Origin: Ferdinandcohnia sp036962705
GTDB lineage: Bacteria; Bacillota; Bacilli; Bacillales; Bacillaceae_L
Length of the DNA stretch: 64,000 bases
Assembly (NCBI RefSeq): GCF_036962705.1
Contig: NZ_JBALOQ010000045.1
Span: 20,721 to 84,720 of the forward strand
Reading direction: 5' to 3'
Below are positions 8,882 through 17,920 of the stretch, one piece after another (within the stretch, counting starts at the first letter, position 1; each line of letters starts with the position of its first letter). A model generated the notes under the pieces. That model saw nothing but the letters and a program-made list of their open reading frames with translations. It made no database searches and was not told the DNA's origin. The position numbers were made by a program, and so were the translations under genes.

Positions 8882-8913
8882 GGGTAAGATCCTATGGGTC
8901 TTGCCCTTTTTTT
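8882..8913 (+). terminator. Intrinsic terminator
   Basis: An 8-bp stem (GGGTAAGA / TCTTGCCC, one G-U pair) followed by seven T residues, 9 bp after the MerR stop codon. Confidence 0.85.
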
Positions 8914-8950
8914 GAGAAGGTATTTAGCGGAGGTTAAGGGGATTTAGTTG

Positions 8951-9102
8951 GATGAAGAACTTTCCGTGTGTGCTCCGGTCTGCGTTTAGGTCTTCATCGG
9001 CTGGATGAAGGACACTCCGGACGTGCTACGGAAGCGTTCGGTCCTTCATAGGTTCGATGAAGGACATTCCGGGTGTGCTCCGGCTACGTTCGGTCCTTCA
9101 TC
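8951..9102. repeat. Tandem array A: three units of 52-53 bp with inverted ends
   Basis: GATGAAG begins at 8951, 9004 and 9056, a period of 53 and 52 bp. Each unit starts with GATGAAGGAC (or a close variant) and ends with GTCCTTCATC, so each can fold on itself, and adjacent unit ends can also form short-loop hairpins. The interior shares CCG..TGTGCTCCGG. It lies between two genes of the same orientation and has no coding potential. The period equals that of the arrays at 34.8 and 47.3 kb, although the sequences are unrelated. Confidence 0.9.
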
Positions 9103-9241
9103 AACTCGATTCACATCTAGCCTCCATCCCCCTCAAACTAATTCCCAATATCCGGAATACTTTCTTACCAAGCAACATAGGGATTAGTAAATATGGAAGA
9201 CATCTAGTCTACTAAGAGGTCTTCAGATAGGAGGGAATTGG

Positions 9242-9478
9242 ATGGCATATGTAATCACGTCTCCATGTGGACCGGAGAAAGCTGCAGAATGTGTAGAGGT
9301 GTGTCCTGTCGACTGTATAGAGCCTGGTGATGATCAATATTATATCAATCCCGACATTTGTATTGACTGTGGGGCTTGTGTGTCTGTTTGCCCAGTTGAC
9401 GCAATTTTTCACGAAGATGAAGTACCTGATGACGAAATTGGATTCGTAGAGTTAGCACGAGAGTTTTTCGGAGTTTAA
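9242..9478 (+). CDS. Ferredoxin, 7Fe-type (3Fe-4S/4Fe-4S)
   Basis: A 78-residue ferredoxin. The first cluster motif is C9-x7-C17-x3-C21-P, the spacing of FdxA-type seven-iron ferredoxins in which one cluster is [3Fe-4S]. The second is the regular C40-x2-C43-x2-C46-x3-C50-P for a [4Fe-4S]. The start follows an AGGAGGGA ribosome binding site. It is a soluble low-potential electron carrier; the partner enzyme cannot be inferred because neighbours on both sides are unrelated. Confidence 0.92.
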   Translation: MAYVITSPCGPEKAAECVEVCPVDCIEPGDDQYYINPDICIDCGACVSVCPVDAIFHEDEVPDDEIGFVELAREFFGV

Positions 9479-9512
9479 TCCGATACACATACATAAAAAT
9501 ACATCCTTAATT

Positions 9513-9544
9513 AGTAACTACACCAGTGGTTACTTTTATTTTTG
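9513..9544 (+). terminator. Intrinsic terminator after ferredoxin
   Basis: A 9-bp stem (AGTAACTAC / GTGGTTACT, one G-U pair) with a 4-nt loop, followed by TTTATTTTT. Confidence 0.85.
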
Positions 9545-9663
9545 TCGAAAACATGGCAAATCTCAAAAGTGCAATCCTTGGAAAATAGTAATTGCTACCA
9601 CAATTTTACTTGAATATATTACAATATATGTAAGGGATTACTTTCTAGAAAAATAAGGGCTCG

Positions 9664-9690
9664 GGACAGAGGGACAGGTACCCGTCCCAA
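9664..9690. repeat. GGGACAG-type palindromic motif, copy 3
   Basis: The sequence GGGACAGAGGGACAGGTACC continues into CGTCCC and resembles the TGGGTCAG(A/T)GGGAC..GTCCC motif seen at 2501-2521 and, inverted, at 3779-3798. It is a short dispersed intergenic motif just upstream of the oxygenase ribosome binding site. Confidence 0.5.
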
Positions 9691-9704
9691 AAGGAGAGGA
9701 AGAT

Positions 9705-10559
9705 ATGGAGAAAGTGAAGCAAATTCCAGCTACACTTATGGATTGGATTATTAAAACACTAAATAGTGGCGTGAACCCTGAAGCAATTGTAGATGCAATG
9801 ATTCGAAAAGGCTATGACCCTAGACTCTCTTATACAACTCTGTTTCGAATTGTCGGAAATAAACCGATAGACACACCAGGTGTACAAGCTCCATATGAAT
9901 ATGAACAGCCCGAAATCGAGAAGAAGGGAAGTATACTACGCACAAGTGACCGAGAAATAAAGGTCTTATCAAAAGTAGAGAAACCGTTTATTTTACATTT
10001 AGATAATTTTTTAAGCTATGAGGAATGTGATCAGTTGATTGAATTTTCAAGAAGTCGACTCAAGCCTTCAACCGTAATTGACCAGAAGACTGGTGAAGAA
10101 AAGGCGGCAACCGGTCGAACGAGTAAAGGAATGTCTTTTTATTTGCTAGAAAATGAATTTATCAAAAATATAGAAACGAGAATCTCAGAATTAACGGAGT
10201 TCCCTGTTGAAAATGGCGAAGGGCTCCAGATATTGAATTACGGAATTGGCGAGGAATATAAAAGCCATTTTGATTATTTTCCACCAAGCAAGGTAGACCC
10301 TGAAAAAGGTGGTCAGCGGGTGGGTACGTTCCTCATCTATTTAAATGATGTACTTGCTGGGGGAGAAACTGTTTTTCCAAAAGCGGGCGTTTCAATTGTT
10401 CCGAAGAAAGGCTCTGCAGTGTATTTTCAGTATGGGAATAGCAAGGGTGAGGTAGACCGGATGTCCCTGCATTCAAGTATACCGGTATCTGTAGGTGAAA
10501 AATGGGTCGCAACAAAATGGATTCGCCAAGGGAATATTTATAGTGATAAGGTAGTTTAA
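9705..10559 (+). CDS. 2-oxoglutarate/Fe(II)-dependent prolyl 4-hydroxylase-like oxygenase
   Basis: A 284-residue protein. The C-terminal ~190 residues form a P4H-type double-stranded beta-helix: iron ligands His188-x-Asp190 (SHFDYFPP) and His256 (SLHSS), with the 2-oxoglutarate-binding Lys266 (GEKWVATKW). The N-terminal ~90 residues are an extra domain of unknown role, predicted mainly helical at first. Bacillus anthracis P4H hydroxylates collagen-like peptides and EF-Tu; a similar protein target is plausible but not shown here. AAAGGAGAGG precedes the ATG, and the gene is flanked by terminators, so it is monocistronic. Confidence 0.88.
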   Translation: MEKVKQIPATLMDWIIKTLNSGVNPEAIVDAMIRKGYDPRLSYTTLFRIVGNKPIDTPGVQAPYEYEQPEIEKKGSILRTSDREIKVLSKVEKPFILHLDNFLSYEECDQLIEFSRSRLKPSTVIDQKTGEEKAATGRTSKGMSFYLLENEFIKNIETRISELTEFPVENGEGLQILNYGIGEEYKSHFDYFPPSKVDPEKGGQRVGTFLIYLNDVLAGGETVFPKAGVSIVPKKGSAVYFQYGNSKGEVDRMSLHSSIPVSVGEKWVATKWIRQGNIYSDKVV

Positions 10560-10600
10560 TAAAAAAGTGATATTAATCTAGGAATTAATTTAGTGTATAA

Positions 10601-10627
10601 AATGGGGAGATTCCCCATTATTTTTTT
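10601..10627 (+). terminator. Intrinsic terminator after P4H-like gene
   Basis: An 8-bp stem (AATGGGGA / TCCCCATT) with a 3-nt loop and a seven-T run. Confidence 0.9.
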
Positions 10628-10638
10628 AGAAAAAAACA

Positions 10639-10696
10639 TTGAAATCGTTTTCAATTCGTTATATGATTTTCCTAACGGATAACCGAAACGTTTTGG
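10639..10696 (+). promoter_or_regulatory. LacI-type operators upstream of lacI-family gene
   Basis: Two palindromic sites: TTGAAATCGTTTTCAA (10639-10654) and CCGAAACGTTTTGG (10683-10696). The second overlaps the Shine-Dalgarno of the regulator gene. They match the AACGTT-centred operators at 11734-11860, which implies autoregulation by the local LacI protein. CcpA could compete for the first site, which also resembles a cre. Confidence 0.7.
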
Positions 10697-10707
10697 AGGA
10701 ATTATAA

Positions 10708-11718
10708 GTGGCAACAATTAAAGACATTGCAAAGATAGCTGGGGTATCTGTTACAACGGTTTCACGTGCTTTGAATGGCTACTCAGATGTTAATGAAAAT
10801 ACACGAAAAAAAATTGAAAAGTATGCAAGGGAGCTAAATTACAGCCCAAACACCCTAGCAAGAAGTTTAGTAATGAATAAGTCCAATACAATTGGAATAC
10901 TTGTTTCAGGTCTTGAAAAGGAAAGCGTAAAGGATAATTTTATTATAGAAATCTTAACTGGAGTAAACGATTTTGTTTCGGGTACAGAATATGATCTGAT
11001 TTTATTTAATACAAATTCATCGAAACAAAGGGAAAAAACGTATACACAGTTATGTAACGAAAGAAAAGTGGATGGCATTATACTACAAGGAATTCGTATC
11101 GATGACCCCTATTTGAAGGAAGTAGTAGAAGGTGATATTCCTTGTGTACTTATCGATATACCCATAACAGCCAAAAACGTAGGATACGTTACGACGAATA
11201 ATAAAATCGGAGCAAAAAATGCTGTTAAACATTTGATTGAGTTGGGCCATACAAATATTGGTCTAGTAAATGGCCATGAATTTGCATATGTAAGTCAAGA
11301 AAGATTAGAAGGATATAAGGAAGCTTTATTAGAAGCGAATATTCATGTTAATCAGGACTATATTGTAAATGGAAACTTTCGAGAGGAAAGTGCAAAACAA
11401 GTAGTAAAAAAGTTACTTGAAAATAAAACAGAAATTACCGCACTATTTTGTGCGAGCGATTTAATGGCAATTGGTGCTATGAATGCTGCAAAAGAAATGA
11501 ATAGAAGTGTTCCTGAGGATTTATCAATCATTGGCTATGATGATATATTACAATCATCATATGTTAGTCCAAGGCTTACAACAGTTGCGCAAAATAAATT
11601 TGAATTAGGATTCCAGGCAGCAAAGTTACTATTAGAAATGCTCGAAGAAAAGGATTGCGCTAAGGAAGTTGTGCTTGAAAGTTCCTTAATAGTAAGGGAT
11701 AGTACGGCAATAAGATAA
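10708..11718 (+). CDS. LacI family transcriptional regulator of the adjacent sugar operon
   Basis: A 336-residue LacI/GalR repressor. The N-terminal helix-turn-helix (IKDIAKIAGVSVTTVSRALNG) and hinge (SPNTLARSL) are followed by a periplasmic-binding-protein-like sugar-sensing domain. GTG start with GGAGGA 8 bp upstream. It lies directly before the hydrolase/ABC importer genes, and its own leader plus the 160-bp spacer downstream contain several copies of a CCGAAACGTTTCGG-type palindrome, the expected operator form for this family. The effector is presumably the imported saccharide. Confidence 0.9.
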   Translation: MATIKDIAKIAGVSVTTVSRALNGYSDVNENTRKKIEKYARELNYSPNTLARSLVMNKSNTIGILVSGLEKESVKDNFIIEILTGVNDFVSGTEYDLILFNTNSSKQREKTYTQLCNERKVDGIILQGIRIDDPYLKEVVEGDIPCVLIDIPITAKNVGYVTTNNKIGAKNAVKHLIELGHTNIGLVNGHEFAYVSQERLEGYKEALLEANIHVNQDYIVNGNFREESAKQVVKKLLENKTEITALFCASDLMAIGAMNAAKEMNRSVPEDLSIIGYDDILQSSYVSPRLTTVAQNKFELGFQAAKLLLEMLEEKDCAKEVVLESSLIVRDSTAIR

Positions 11719-11733
11719 TTTTTTTAATTAAAT

Positions 11734-11860
11734 CCGAAACGTTTCGGTTAAAACTGAAGCGTTTCGTTATATATTTTTTCTTTAAAAATTGAAGCGTTTT
11801 CATAGGATAGTAAAGCTTCTTTAGTAAAAACTTATTGTCGAAATCCAAAACGTTTCGGAT
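11734..11860 (+). promoter_or_regulatory. Cluster of four LacI-type operators
   Basis: The sites are CCGAAACGTTTCGG (11734-11747, a perfect palindrome), CTGAAGCGTTTCGTT (about 11754-11768), TTGAAGCGTTTTCA (11789-11802) and ATCCAAAACGTTTCGGAT (11843-11860). They fill the spacer before the hydrolase operon. The spread over 127 bp would allow cooperative or looped repression by the upstream LacI protein. Confidence 0.75.
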
Positions 11861-11878
11861 GAATTGGAGGAAAGATAA

Positions 11879-13966
11879 ATGGATTATAGAGTGATAAAAG
11901 AAAACAATTTATTTCTAATAACAGATCGAAAAGGAAATATTTCAGAGAATGACTCCTATGGATTAGGTCTTTATAAAAATGATACCCGTTATTTAAGTAA
12001 ACTAGCTTTACGTATTAACGGGGAAGAGCCAATACTACTTCATTCTGATGGGGCAGAGAACTATGTTGCGAAGATGTTGCTAACTAACCCACACCAAGAA
12101 AGTGAAGGGGAGCTTATTTTATGGAGAGAATCAGTTGAGATTGAACGAACCCGTTTCATCTATGATGATATTCTTTATGAAAACATAAAACTCAGAAACT
12201 ATTATCCGAAGAAGGTAAAGTTCGAATTTAGTGTCCATTTAGATGTGGATTTTAAAGATATGTTTATTATCCGTGGCTTCCAATATGGAGAAATTGGTAA
12301 GCGGACAGGACAGGAAATAAATGGTCAATCATTAAGCTTTTATTACGAAGGAGCTGACCAAATTAATCGAAAAACAGTCGTGCAATGGAATGTACCTCAT
12401 GAAAAAGCAGAAGAAACTGGAGACATATTCTTTCAAATTGAACTAGAACATGAAGAAGATAAAGAAATCTTACTAAAAGTTGCTCCCCTAGAGGGGGAGC
12501 AAACTCAACTGAACGAGTTGTCTGTGGACGAAGCATTAAATCGTTTAAGGTCATCCTATCGGGAATGGGAAAATTCACTAACTAAGGTTGAAACCGACTT
12601 TGAGCCACTTCAGAGATTAGTGAACAGAGGAACAGCTGATTTACGTGTCTTATTAACAGACCTAGGTTATGGAAAATTCCCTGTAGCAGGACTGCCATGG
12701 TTTGGAGTGCCGTTTGGAAGGGATAGCTTAATTGCTGCATTGCAAATGCTAGCATTTCATCCAGAGGTAGCAAAAGGAACACTTTTCACAATGGCTGCTA
12801 ATCAAGGCGTGGACCAGAATCATTGGCGAGATGAGCAACCTGGAAAAATTATGCATGAAATTCGATATGGTGAGCTAGCAAATACGAATCAAGTACCCTT
12901 TACCCCATATTACGGAACAATTGATGCAACCCCGTTATTTCTTGTTCTTTTAACAGAGTTCGTGAAATGGACTGGTGACCTCGATACGTTCTATAAACTA
13001 GAGGAAAACGTAAGAAGAGCTTTGGATTGGATTGATCAATATGGCGACCGTGATGGTGATCTATTTGTTGAATACCATCAGGAATCCTCCAAAGGAATTG
13101 CAAATCAGGGTTGGAAAGATTCAAGTGACTCTGTGGTTCATCGAAGTGGTGACTATGCAACAACTCCGATTGCACTATCAGAGGTTCAGGGTTATGTCTA
13201 TCAGGCGAAGGTGGGGCTTGCTGAAATCTATCAGTATATAGGAAAAGAAGAAATTTCACGCCAATTACTCTCCCAGGCTGAAAACTTAAAAGAAAAATTT
13301 GAGACAGAGTTTTGGATGGAGGATGTAGGATTTTATGCAATTGCTCTTGATGGTGTCAAGAAACAAGTCGGTACAATCACTTCAAATCCTGGCCATGTGC
13401 TATTTTCAGGAATGCTTTCCGAAGAAAGGGCAGCAAGGGTGAGTCAGGTGCTGACATCTGAAAAAATGTTCTCAGGTTTTGGAATTCGAACTATGGGGGT
13501 GAGAGAAGCAGGTTATAACCCGATGAGTTACCATGATGGAAGCATTTGGCCGCATGATAACAGTATGATTTTGCTTGGCATGAGCAAGCTTGGCCATAAA
13601 AAGGAAGCAAGAAGAGTGATGGAAGGGTTAGTCGAAGCGTCAAAGCACTTTGAATATGACCGCTTGCCAGAGCTCTATTGTGGGTATGATTCTTCAGTTG
13701 GAAAAGTGGTTAAATATCCAGTTGCATGCTCTCCTCAAGCGTGGGCTGCGGGTGTGCCGCTTGTCTTTATTCAATCTATCTTAGGGTTATTTCCAAATAG
13801 TCTAAAAAGGGAAATAAAACTTTCCCCAGCCTTACTAGAAGGTATGAATGAACTAACAGTAACAAATATTCGAATTGGGGAAGGAATTCTTTCATTAAAG
13901 CTTTCAAAACAAGGAGAAAAGGTTACTATGGACATTTTGGAAAACTCAACAGGATATCGTTTATAG
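11879..13966 (+). CDS. Glycogen-debranching-type glycoside hydrolase (amylo-alpha-1,6-glucosidase family)
   Basis: A 695-residue cytoplasmic enzyme with no signal peptide. An N-terminal beta-rich GDE_N-like domain (about 1-220) is followed by an (alpha/alpha)6 barrel of the GDE/MGH1 type. Conserved stretches are PWFGVPFGRDSL near residue 275, QGWKDSSDS near 427 (the Asp is a likely catalytic acid) and YHDGSIWPHDN near 550. Annotated relatives are called amylo-alpha-1,6-glucosidases, but many act on small alpha-linked oligosaccharides. With an importer encoded downstream it probably cleaves the imported sugar. Substrate linkage is not certain. It is the first gene of a four-gene operon. Confidence 0.85.
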   Translation: MDYRVIKENNLFLITDRKGNISENDSYGLGLYKNDTRYLSKLALRINGEEPILLHSDGAENYVAKMLLTNPHQESEGELILWRESVEIERTRFIYDDILYENIKLRNYYPKKVKFEFSVHLDVDFKDMFIIRGFQYGEIGKRTGQEINGQSLSFYYEGADQINRKTVVQWNVPHEKAEETGDIFFQIELEHEEDKEILLKVAPLEGEQTQLNELSVDEALNRLRSSYREWENSLTKVETDFEPLQRLVNRGTADLRVLLTDLGYGKFPVAGLPWFGVPFGRDSLIAALQMLAFHPEVAKGTLFTMAANQGVDQNHWRDEQPGKIMHEIRYGELANTNQVPFTPYYGTIDATPLFLVLLTEFVKWTGDLDTFYKLEENVRRALDWIDQYGDRDGDLFVEYHQESSKGIANQGWKDSSDSVVHRSGDYATTPIALSEVQGYVYQAKVGLAEIYQYIGKEEISRQLLSQAENLKEKFETEFWMEDVGFYAIALDGVKKQVGTITSNPGHVLFSGMLSEERAARVSQVLTSEKMFSGFGIRTMGVREAGYNPMSYHDGSIWPHDNSMILLGMSKLGHKKEARRVMEGLVEASKHFEYDRLPELYCGYDSSVGKVVKYPVACSPQAWAAGVPLVFIQSILGLFPNSLKREIKLSPALLEGMNELTVTNIRIGEGILSLKLSKQGEKVTMDILENSTGYRL

Positions 13967-14044
13967 CAAATTTATGTTACTGAAATTGGTATTTTGGAAG
14001 AACATCTTCCACTATATAAAAATGATTGAGAGGGGTCTTATATC

Positions 14045-15307
14045 ATGAAAAAGAAATTGTTGGTTAGTATTGGAATAACATCAATGTTGTTTGGTTCTAT
14101 TCTCGCAGGTTGTAGTAACTCAGGTGATTCCGGGGGGAAAGAAAGTGGTTCAAAGGACGGTGAAAAGGTTCAGGTAACTCTTGCAGGCTGGGGAGGCAAC
14201 CCATCTGAACAAAAATTACTTGAGCAAACTTTAGATGATTTTGAAGCAAAGCATCCAAATATTGATGTGAAGCTAGAGGTTATTTCTGAACAATACATGG
14301 ATGTTATAAAGACTCGTTTAATCGGTGGAGAAGGTCCTGATGTATTTTATCTGGATGCTTTTGAAGCACCAGCCTTAATTGAAACAGGTGTACTTGAGCC
14401 ACTTGATGAATATGTAAAAGATGATTTTGATGTTGCTGATTTTGAAAAGCCAATGTTAGAAGCATTTCAAAAGGAAGGAACAACATATGGATTTCCGAAA
14501 GATTACTCTACACTTGCATTATTCTACAATAAAAAAATGTTTGCAGACGCTGGGGTAGAAGTTCCAAAGACATGGGATGAACTTCGAGATGTGTCTAAGG
14601 CTTTAACGAAAGATGGAACCTTTGGATTTGGAGTAGCTCCAGAATTAGCTCGAATGTATTACATTGCAGAGTCAAACGGCGGTGATGTTGTTAAAGACGA
14701 CAAGGCAAACTTTGCAAGTAAAGAGGTTGTAGAAGCACTTCAACCAGTCATCGATCAACATAATATTGATAAAACATCGGCTGAACCAAAAGAAGTAGGC
14801 GCCTCTTGGGGCGGTGAAATGTTTGGGCAAGAAAAAGCTGCGATGGTAATTGAGGGTAACTGGGCAATTCCGTTCCTAGAGGATACATTCCCAGGAGTTG
14901 AGTATGGTACAGCTGAACTTCCTACTATCAATGGTAAGCAAGGGACTATGGCCTACACTGTAGCTTATGTAATGAACGCTGAATCCAAAAAGAAAGAAGC
15001 AGCCTGGGAGTTGTTATCTTATTTAACGGGTAAAGAGGGAATGGAAACATGGACATCTAAAGGCTTTGCTTTACCTACACGTAAGTCGGTTGCAGAAAAA
15101 TTGGGCTACGACAAAGATGAGCTTCGTGCAGCTATAGTTGCTGGAGCACCTTACGCAACAGTATGGGCAGAAGGAACAAACCTTCCTACGGTTATGAACA
15201 ATTTTAATAACCAATTTATTAGTGCATTTCTAGGAGACCGTCCTTTGGAAGAAGCACTAAAAGAAGCACAAGAGATAGCAAACAAAGAAATAGAGAATAA
15301 TAAATAA
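14045..15307 (+). CDS. ABC transporter sugar-binding lipoprotein
   Basis: A 420-residue family 1 solute-binding protein. The signal peptide ends in the lipobox L20-A-G-C23, so the mature protein is anchored to the outer face of the membrane. A Ser/Gly/Lys-rich linker follows, then the two-lobed MalE-like fold. It sits 78 bp after the hydrolase and before two permeases. The hairpin after it likely keeps its expression above that of the permeases. The ligand is probably an oligosaccharide or disaccharide handled by the upstream hydrolase. Confidence 0.92.
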   Translation: MKKKLLVSIGITSMLFGSILAGCSNSGDSGGKESGSKDGEKVQVTLAGWGGNPSEQKLLEQTLDDFEAKHPNIDVKLEVISEQYMDVIKTRLIGGEGPDVFYLDAFEAPALIETGVLEPLDEYVKDDFDVADFEKPMLEAFQKEGTTYGFPKDYSTLALFYNKKMFADAGVEVPKTWDELRDVSKALTKDGTFGFGVAPELARMYYIAESNGGDVVKDDKANFASKEVVEALQPVIDQHNIDKTSAEPKEVGASWGGEMFGQEKAAMVIEGNWAIPFLEDTFPGVEYGTAELPTINGKQGTMAYTVAYVMNAESKKKEAAWELLSYLTGKEGMETWTSKGFALPTRKSVAEKLGYDKDELRAAIVAGAPYATVWAEGTNLPTVMNNFNNQFISAFLGDRPLEEALKEAQEIANKEIENNK

Positions 15308-15315
15308 CTTGTTGA

Positions 15316-15348
15316 AGAGAAAGAGGGAACTTATTTCCCTTTTTCTCT
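15316..15348 (+). terminator. Intra-operon attenuating hairpin
   Basis: A 14-bp stem (AGAGAAAGAGGGAA with its complement, one G-U pair) and a 5-nt loop lie between the binding-protein gene and the first permease. The following sequence is CCTGTTTTATT, a poor T-run. This fits partial termination or 3'-end protection, giving excess binding protein, as in other sugar ABC operons. Confidence 0.75.
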
Positions 15349-15502
15349 CCTGTTTTATTGAACTTTTTCTGACAAGATTCATTATAAGCAATAACACATT
15401 GACTATGCTCGATGCAAAATTTGACTGCACTTTATAACTATGTTGTTGGAAAAAGTTCCGTAAAAAAGAAATATACAACATTTGAAAATGGGGGGTACCT
15501 AA

Positions 15503-16402
15503 ATGGGAAAAAGATATTCCAAAAAAACTTTACGAGAAGCAGGGCAAGGATATTTCTTCATGTCCCCAACAATTATTATTCTCTCACTGTTTATTATTGG
15601 TCCAATATTATACGCAATTTTTCTCTCCTTTCATAAAGTAGAACTGCTAGGCGGAACGAATTTTACCTTTGTTGGGCTAGATAACTTTTTAAGAATTATG
15701 AATGATGATCGGGCTATGATTGCTCTTAAGAATACTGCAAAATATGTTTTAATTGTTGTTCCAGCTCAGACGTTTTTAGCGTTAATATTAGCATCGACCC
15801 TTAATGCGGGTTTAAAAGGGGAAAAGTTTTTCCGGATTGTTTACTTTTTACCTACCTTAACATCATCAGCCGTTTTAACAATGATTTTTATGTGGATGTA
15901 TAACAAAAATGGACTTATCAACTATGTATTGGATTTCTTAGGATTACCAACCTATAACTTTTTGGGAGACCCCAATATTGCACTAAATGCGATTATGATA
16001 ATGAATATTTGGGCAACTGCACCGTTCTTTATGGTTATCTATTTAGCTGCACTACAGGATATTCCAGAGTCCCTATATGAAGCAGCGGAACTAGATGGTG
16101 CAAATACAGTCCAGAAATTCTTATATGTCACCGTTCCGTTTTTAAGGCCTGTTACATCCTTTGTTGTGATTATGGGATTAATCGGTACATTCCAATTGTT
16201 TGACCAATCTTATATTTTCTCAGCTGGTTCTGGTGGACCAAATAACTCAACATTAACGATTGTTCTTTTAATCTATCAATATGCATTTAAATCAATGGGT
16301 ACTATGGGGTATGCTGCAGCATTGGCCTTCGCGTTAGCGATAATCATTCTGATAGCAACGTTATTACAACGTAAGTTTTCCAAAGAAGAATCGCTATATT
16401 AA
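15503..16402 (+). CDS. Sugar ABC transporter permease, MalF type
   Basis: A 299-residue membrane protein with about six transmembrane helices. The cytoplasmic EAA loop that docks to the ATPase is visible as EAAELDGANTVQKFLYVTVP. The ATG follows a GGGGGGT stretch. It forms a heterodimeric channel with the next gene product. No ATPase gene is present in the locus; in Bacillus the shared ATPase MsmX usually energises such importers. Confidence 0.92.
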   Translation: MGKRYSKKTLREAGQGYFFMSPTIIILSLFIIGPILYAIFLSFHKVELLGGTNFTFVGLDNFLRIMNDDRAMIALKNTAKYVLIVVPAQTFLALILASTLNAGLKGEKFFRIVYFLPTLTSSAVLTMIFMWMYNKNGLINYVLDFLGLPTYNFLGDPNIALNAIMIMNIWATAPFFMVIYLAALQDIPESLYEAAELDGANTVQKFLYVTVPFLRPVTSFVVIMGLIGTFQLFDQSYIFSAGSGGPNNSTLTIVLLIYQYAFKSMGTMGYAAALAFALAIIILIATLLQRKFSKEESLY

Positions 16403-16414
16403 GGAGGGGACGAT

Positions 16415-17245
16415 ATGAAATCGAAAAAAACGACTTTCAGTAAAAAGGTATTGTATGTCATTTTGGTGGCATATGCGATCACTACATTAATACCATTTTT
16501 ATGGGCGCTTTCGTCGTCGTTCAAAACGTTAGAGGAGATTGTAAGTGGATCAATAAATTTTATTCCTAAAAATTTTACATTGGATAACTATCATCAAATG
16601 TTTGTGAATCAGGAATTATTCCCACGTTGGTTATTAAATAGCGTAGTTATTGCTGGGGTCGGAACCATATTAAATCTTATTTTTAACTCAATGGCAGGCT
16701 ATGCACTGGCCAGATTAAGCTTTCCGGGAAGAAAGGTTTGGTTTATTGTCATTTTGGCAGTATTGATGATTCCTGCACAAGTAACTATGATTCCAAATTA
16801 TTTAATTTTAAAGGAATTAGGATGGTTAAATTCATATCAAGGAATGATTGTTCCTGCTGCAATTAATGCAACATTTATTTTCATGATGAGACAGTTCTTC
16901 ATTAATTTTCCTCGTGAACTGGAGGAGGCAGCACAACTTGATGGACTTAGCAGACTCGGGATATTCTTTAAGATCGTCCTGCCACTAGCTAAACCAGCGC
17001 TTGCTGCTCAAGCAATATTTGTATTTATGGGACTGTGGAATGATTTTATGCGGCCACTTATCGTAATGACAGACGCAGAAATGTTCACATTACCATTGGG
17101 GTTGAATACATTTAAGGGACAATATGTCAGCTATTGGAATTACATCATGGCAGCATCTATGGTTTTTACACTGCCTGTATTGGTATTGTATGGCTTTTTC
17201 AACCGTTACTTCATAAAAGGAATCTCTTTTACTGGTGGGAAATAG
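16415..17245 (+). CDS. Sugar ABC transporter permease, MalG type
   Basis: A 276-residue membrane protein with six predicted helices and the EAA loop EEAAQLDGLSRLGIFFKIVLP. It starts 12 bp after the MalF-type gene behind AAGGAGGGG and closes the operon, which ends in an intrinsic terminator. Together with the preceding genes it makes an importer lacking its own ATPase. Confidence 0.92.
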   Translation: MKSKKTTFSKKVLYVILVAYAITTLIPFLWALSSSFKTLEEIVSGSINFIPKNFTLDNYHQMFVNQELFPRWLLNSVVIAGVGTILNLIFNSMAGYALARLSFPGRKVWFIVILAVLMIPAQVTMIPNYLILKELGWLNSYQGMIVPAAINATFIFMMRQFFINFPRELEEAAQLDGLSRLGIFFKIVLPLAKPALAAQAIFVFMGLWNDFMRPLIVMTDAEMFTLPLGLNTFKGQYVSYWNYIMAASMVFTLPVLVLYGFFNRYFIKGISFTGGK

Positions 17246-17254
17246 GTTTCAGGG

Positions 17255-17289
17255 CATTCCGGCAATTTCGATTGTCGGGGTGTTTTTTT
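17255..17289 (+). terminator. Intrinsic terminator of the sugar operon
   Basis: An 11-bp wobble-containing stem (CATTCCGGCAA / TTGTCGGGGTG) followed by seven T residues. Confidence 0.85.
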
Positions 17290-17434
17290 ACGTTAATAAA
17301 CAATAATTGTGCATACAATTAGAATTGTCAATGTAATCATGATATAGTTATACTAACGTTTTATGAGAGCTAAAAATGAAGAAATTTTATATAGCAAAAA
17401 TTAGAGTGCCATCGTGTAGAAAGGTGTGTGAACA

Positions 17435-17920
17435 TTGGATAAAGTACAGACTTTTAAAGACGTCATGGGGAATTATCCGACAGGTGTTACGGTTGTTACA
17501 ACGACTGATGAAAACGGAGTTCCGCTTGGACTTACGGTAAATTCATTTGCCTCTGTTTCGTTGGATCCGACATTGATATTGTGGTCCATTGATAAAAGAG
17601 TATCTACTTACGATATTTTTACAAAAACAGATAAATTTGCGGTACATATACTAGCTGGTGATCAAGGGGATATTTGTGCCCTTTTTGCAAGCAAGGGTAC
17701 AGATCGATTTGCGAACTGTGAATGGGAGATGTCAGATAACAACCTTCCAATCTTGAAGGGAGCTTCAGGGGTTTTACACTGTAAAACCTTTAAGACAGTT
17801 GAAGCGGGTGACCATACGATTTTAATTGGTGAAGTGGTTGAGATTGAAAACTACAGCAAGCCTCCGCTACTTTATCACAACCGTAAATTCGGCAATATTC
17901 CTGACGAATTTTATAAGTAA
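17435..17920 (+). CDS. Flavin reductase family protein (HpaC-like)
   Basis: A 161-residue FMN-binding split-barrel protein. The N-terminal NYPTGVTVVTT and GLTVNSFASVSLDP motifs are the flavin-binding signature of HpaC-type NAD(P)H:flavin oxidoreductases, which supply reduced flavin to two-component monooxygenases. The start is TTG, with AAAGGTG upstream. No monooxygenase partner is adjacent. The stop codon TAA is the first part of the palindrome of an interspersed repeat. Confidence 0.87.
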   Translation: MDKVQTFKDVMGNYPTGVTVVTTTDENGVPLGLTVNSFASVSLDPTLILWSIDKRVSTYDIFTKTDKFAVHILAGDQGDICALFASKGTDRFANCEWEMSDNNLPILKGASGVLHCKTFKTVEAGDHTILIGEVVEIENYSKPPLLYHNRKFGNIPDEFYK

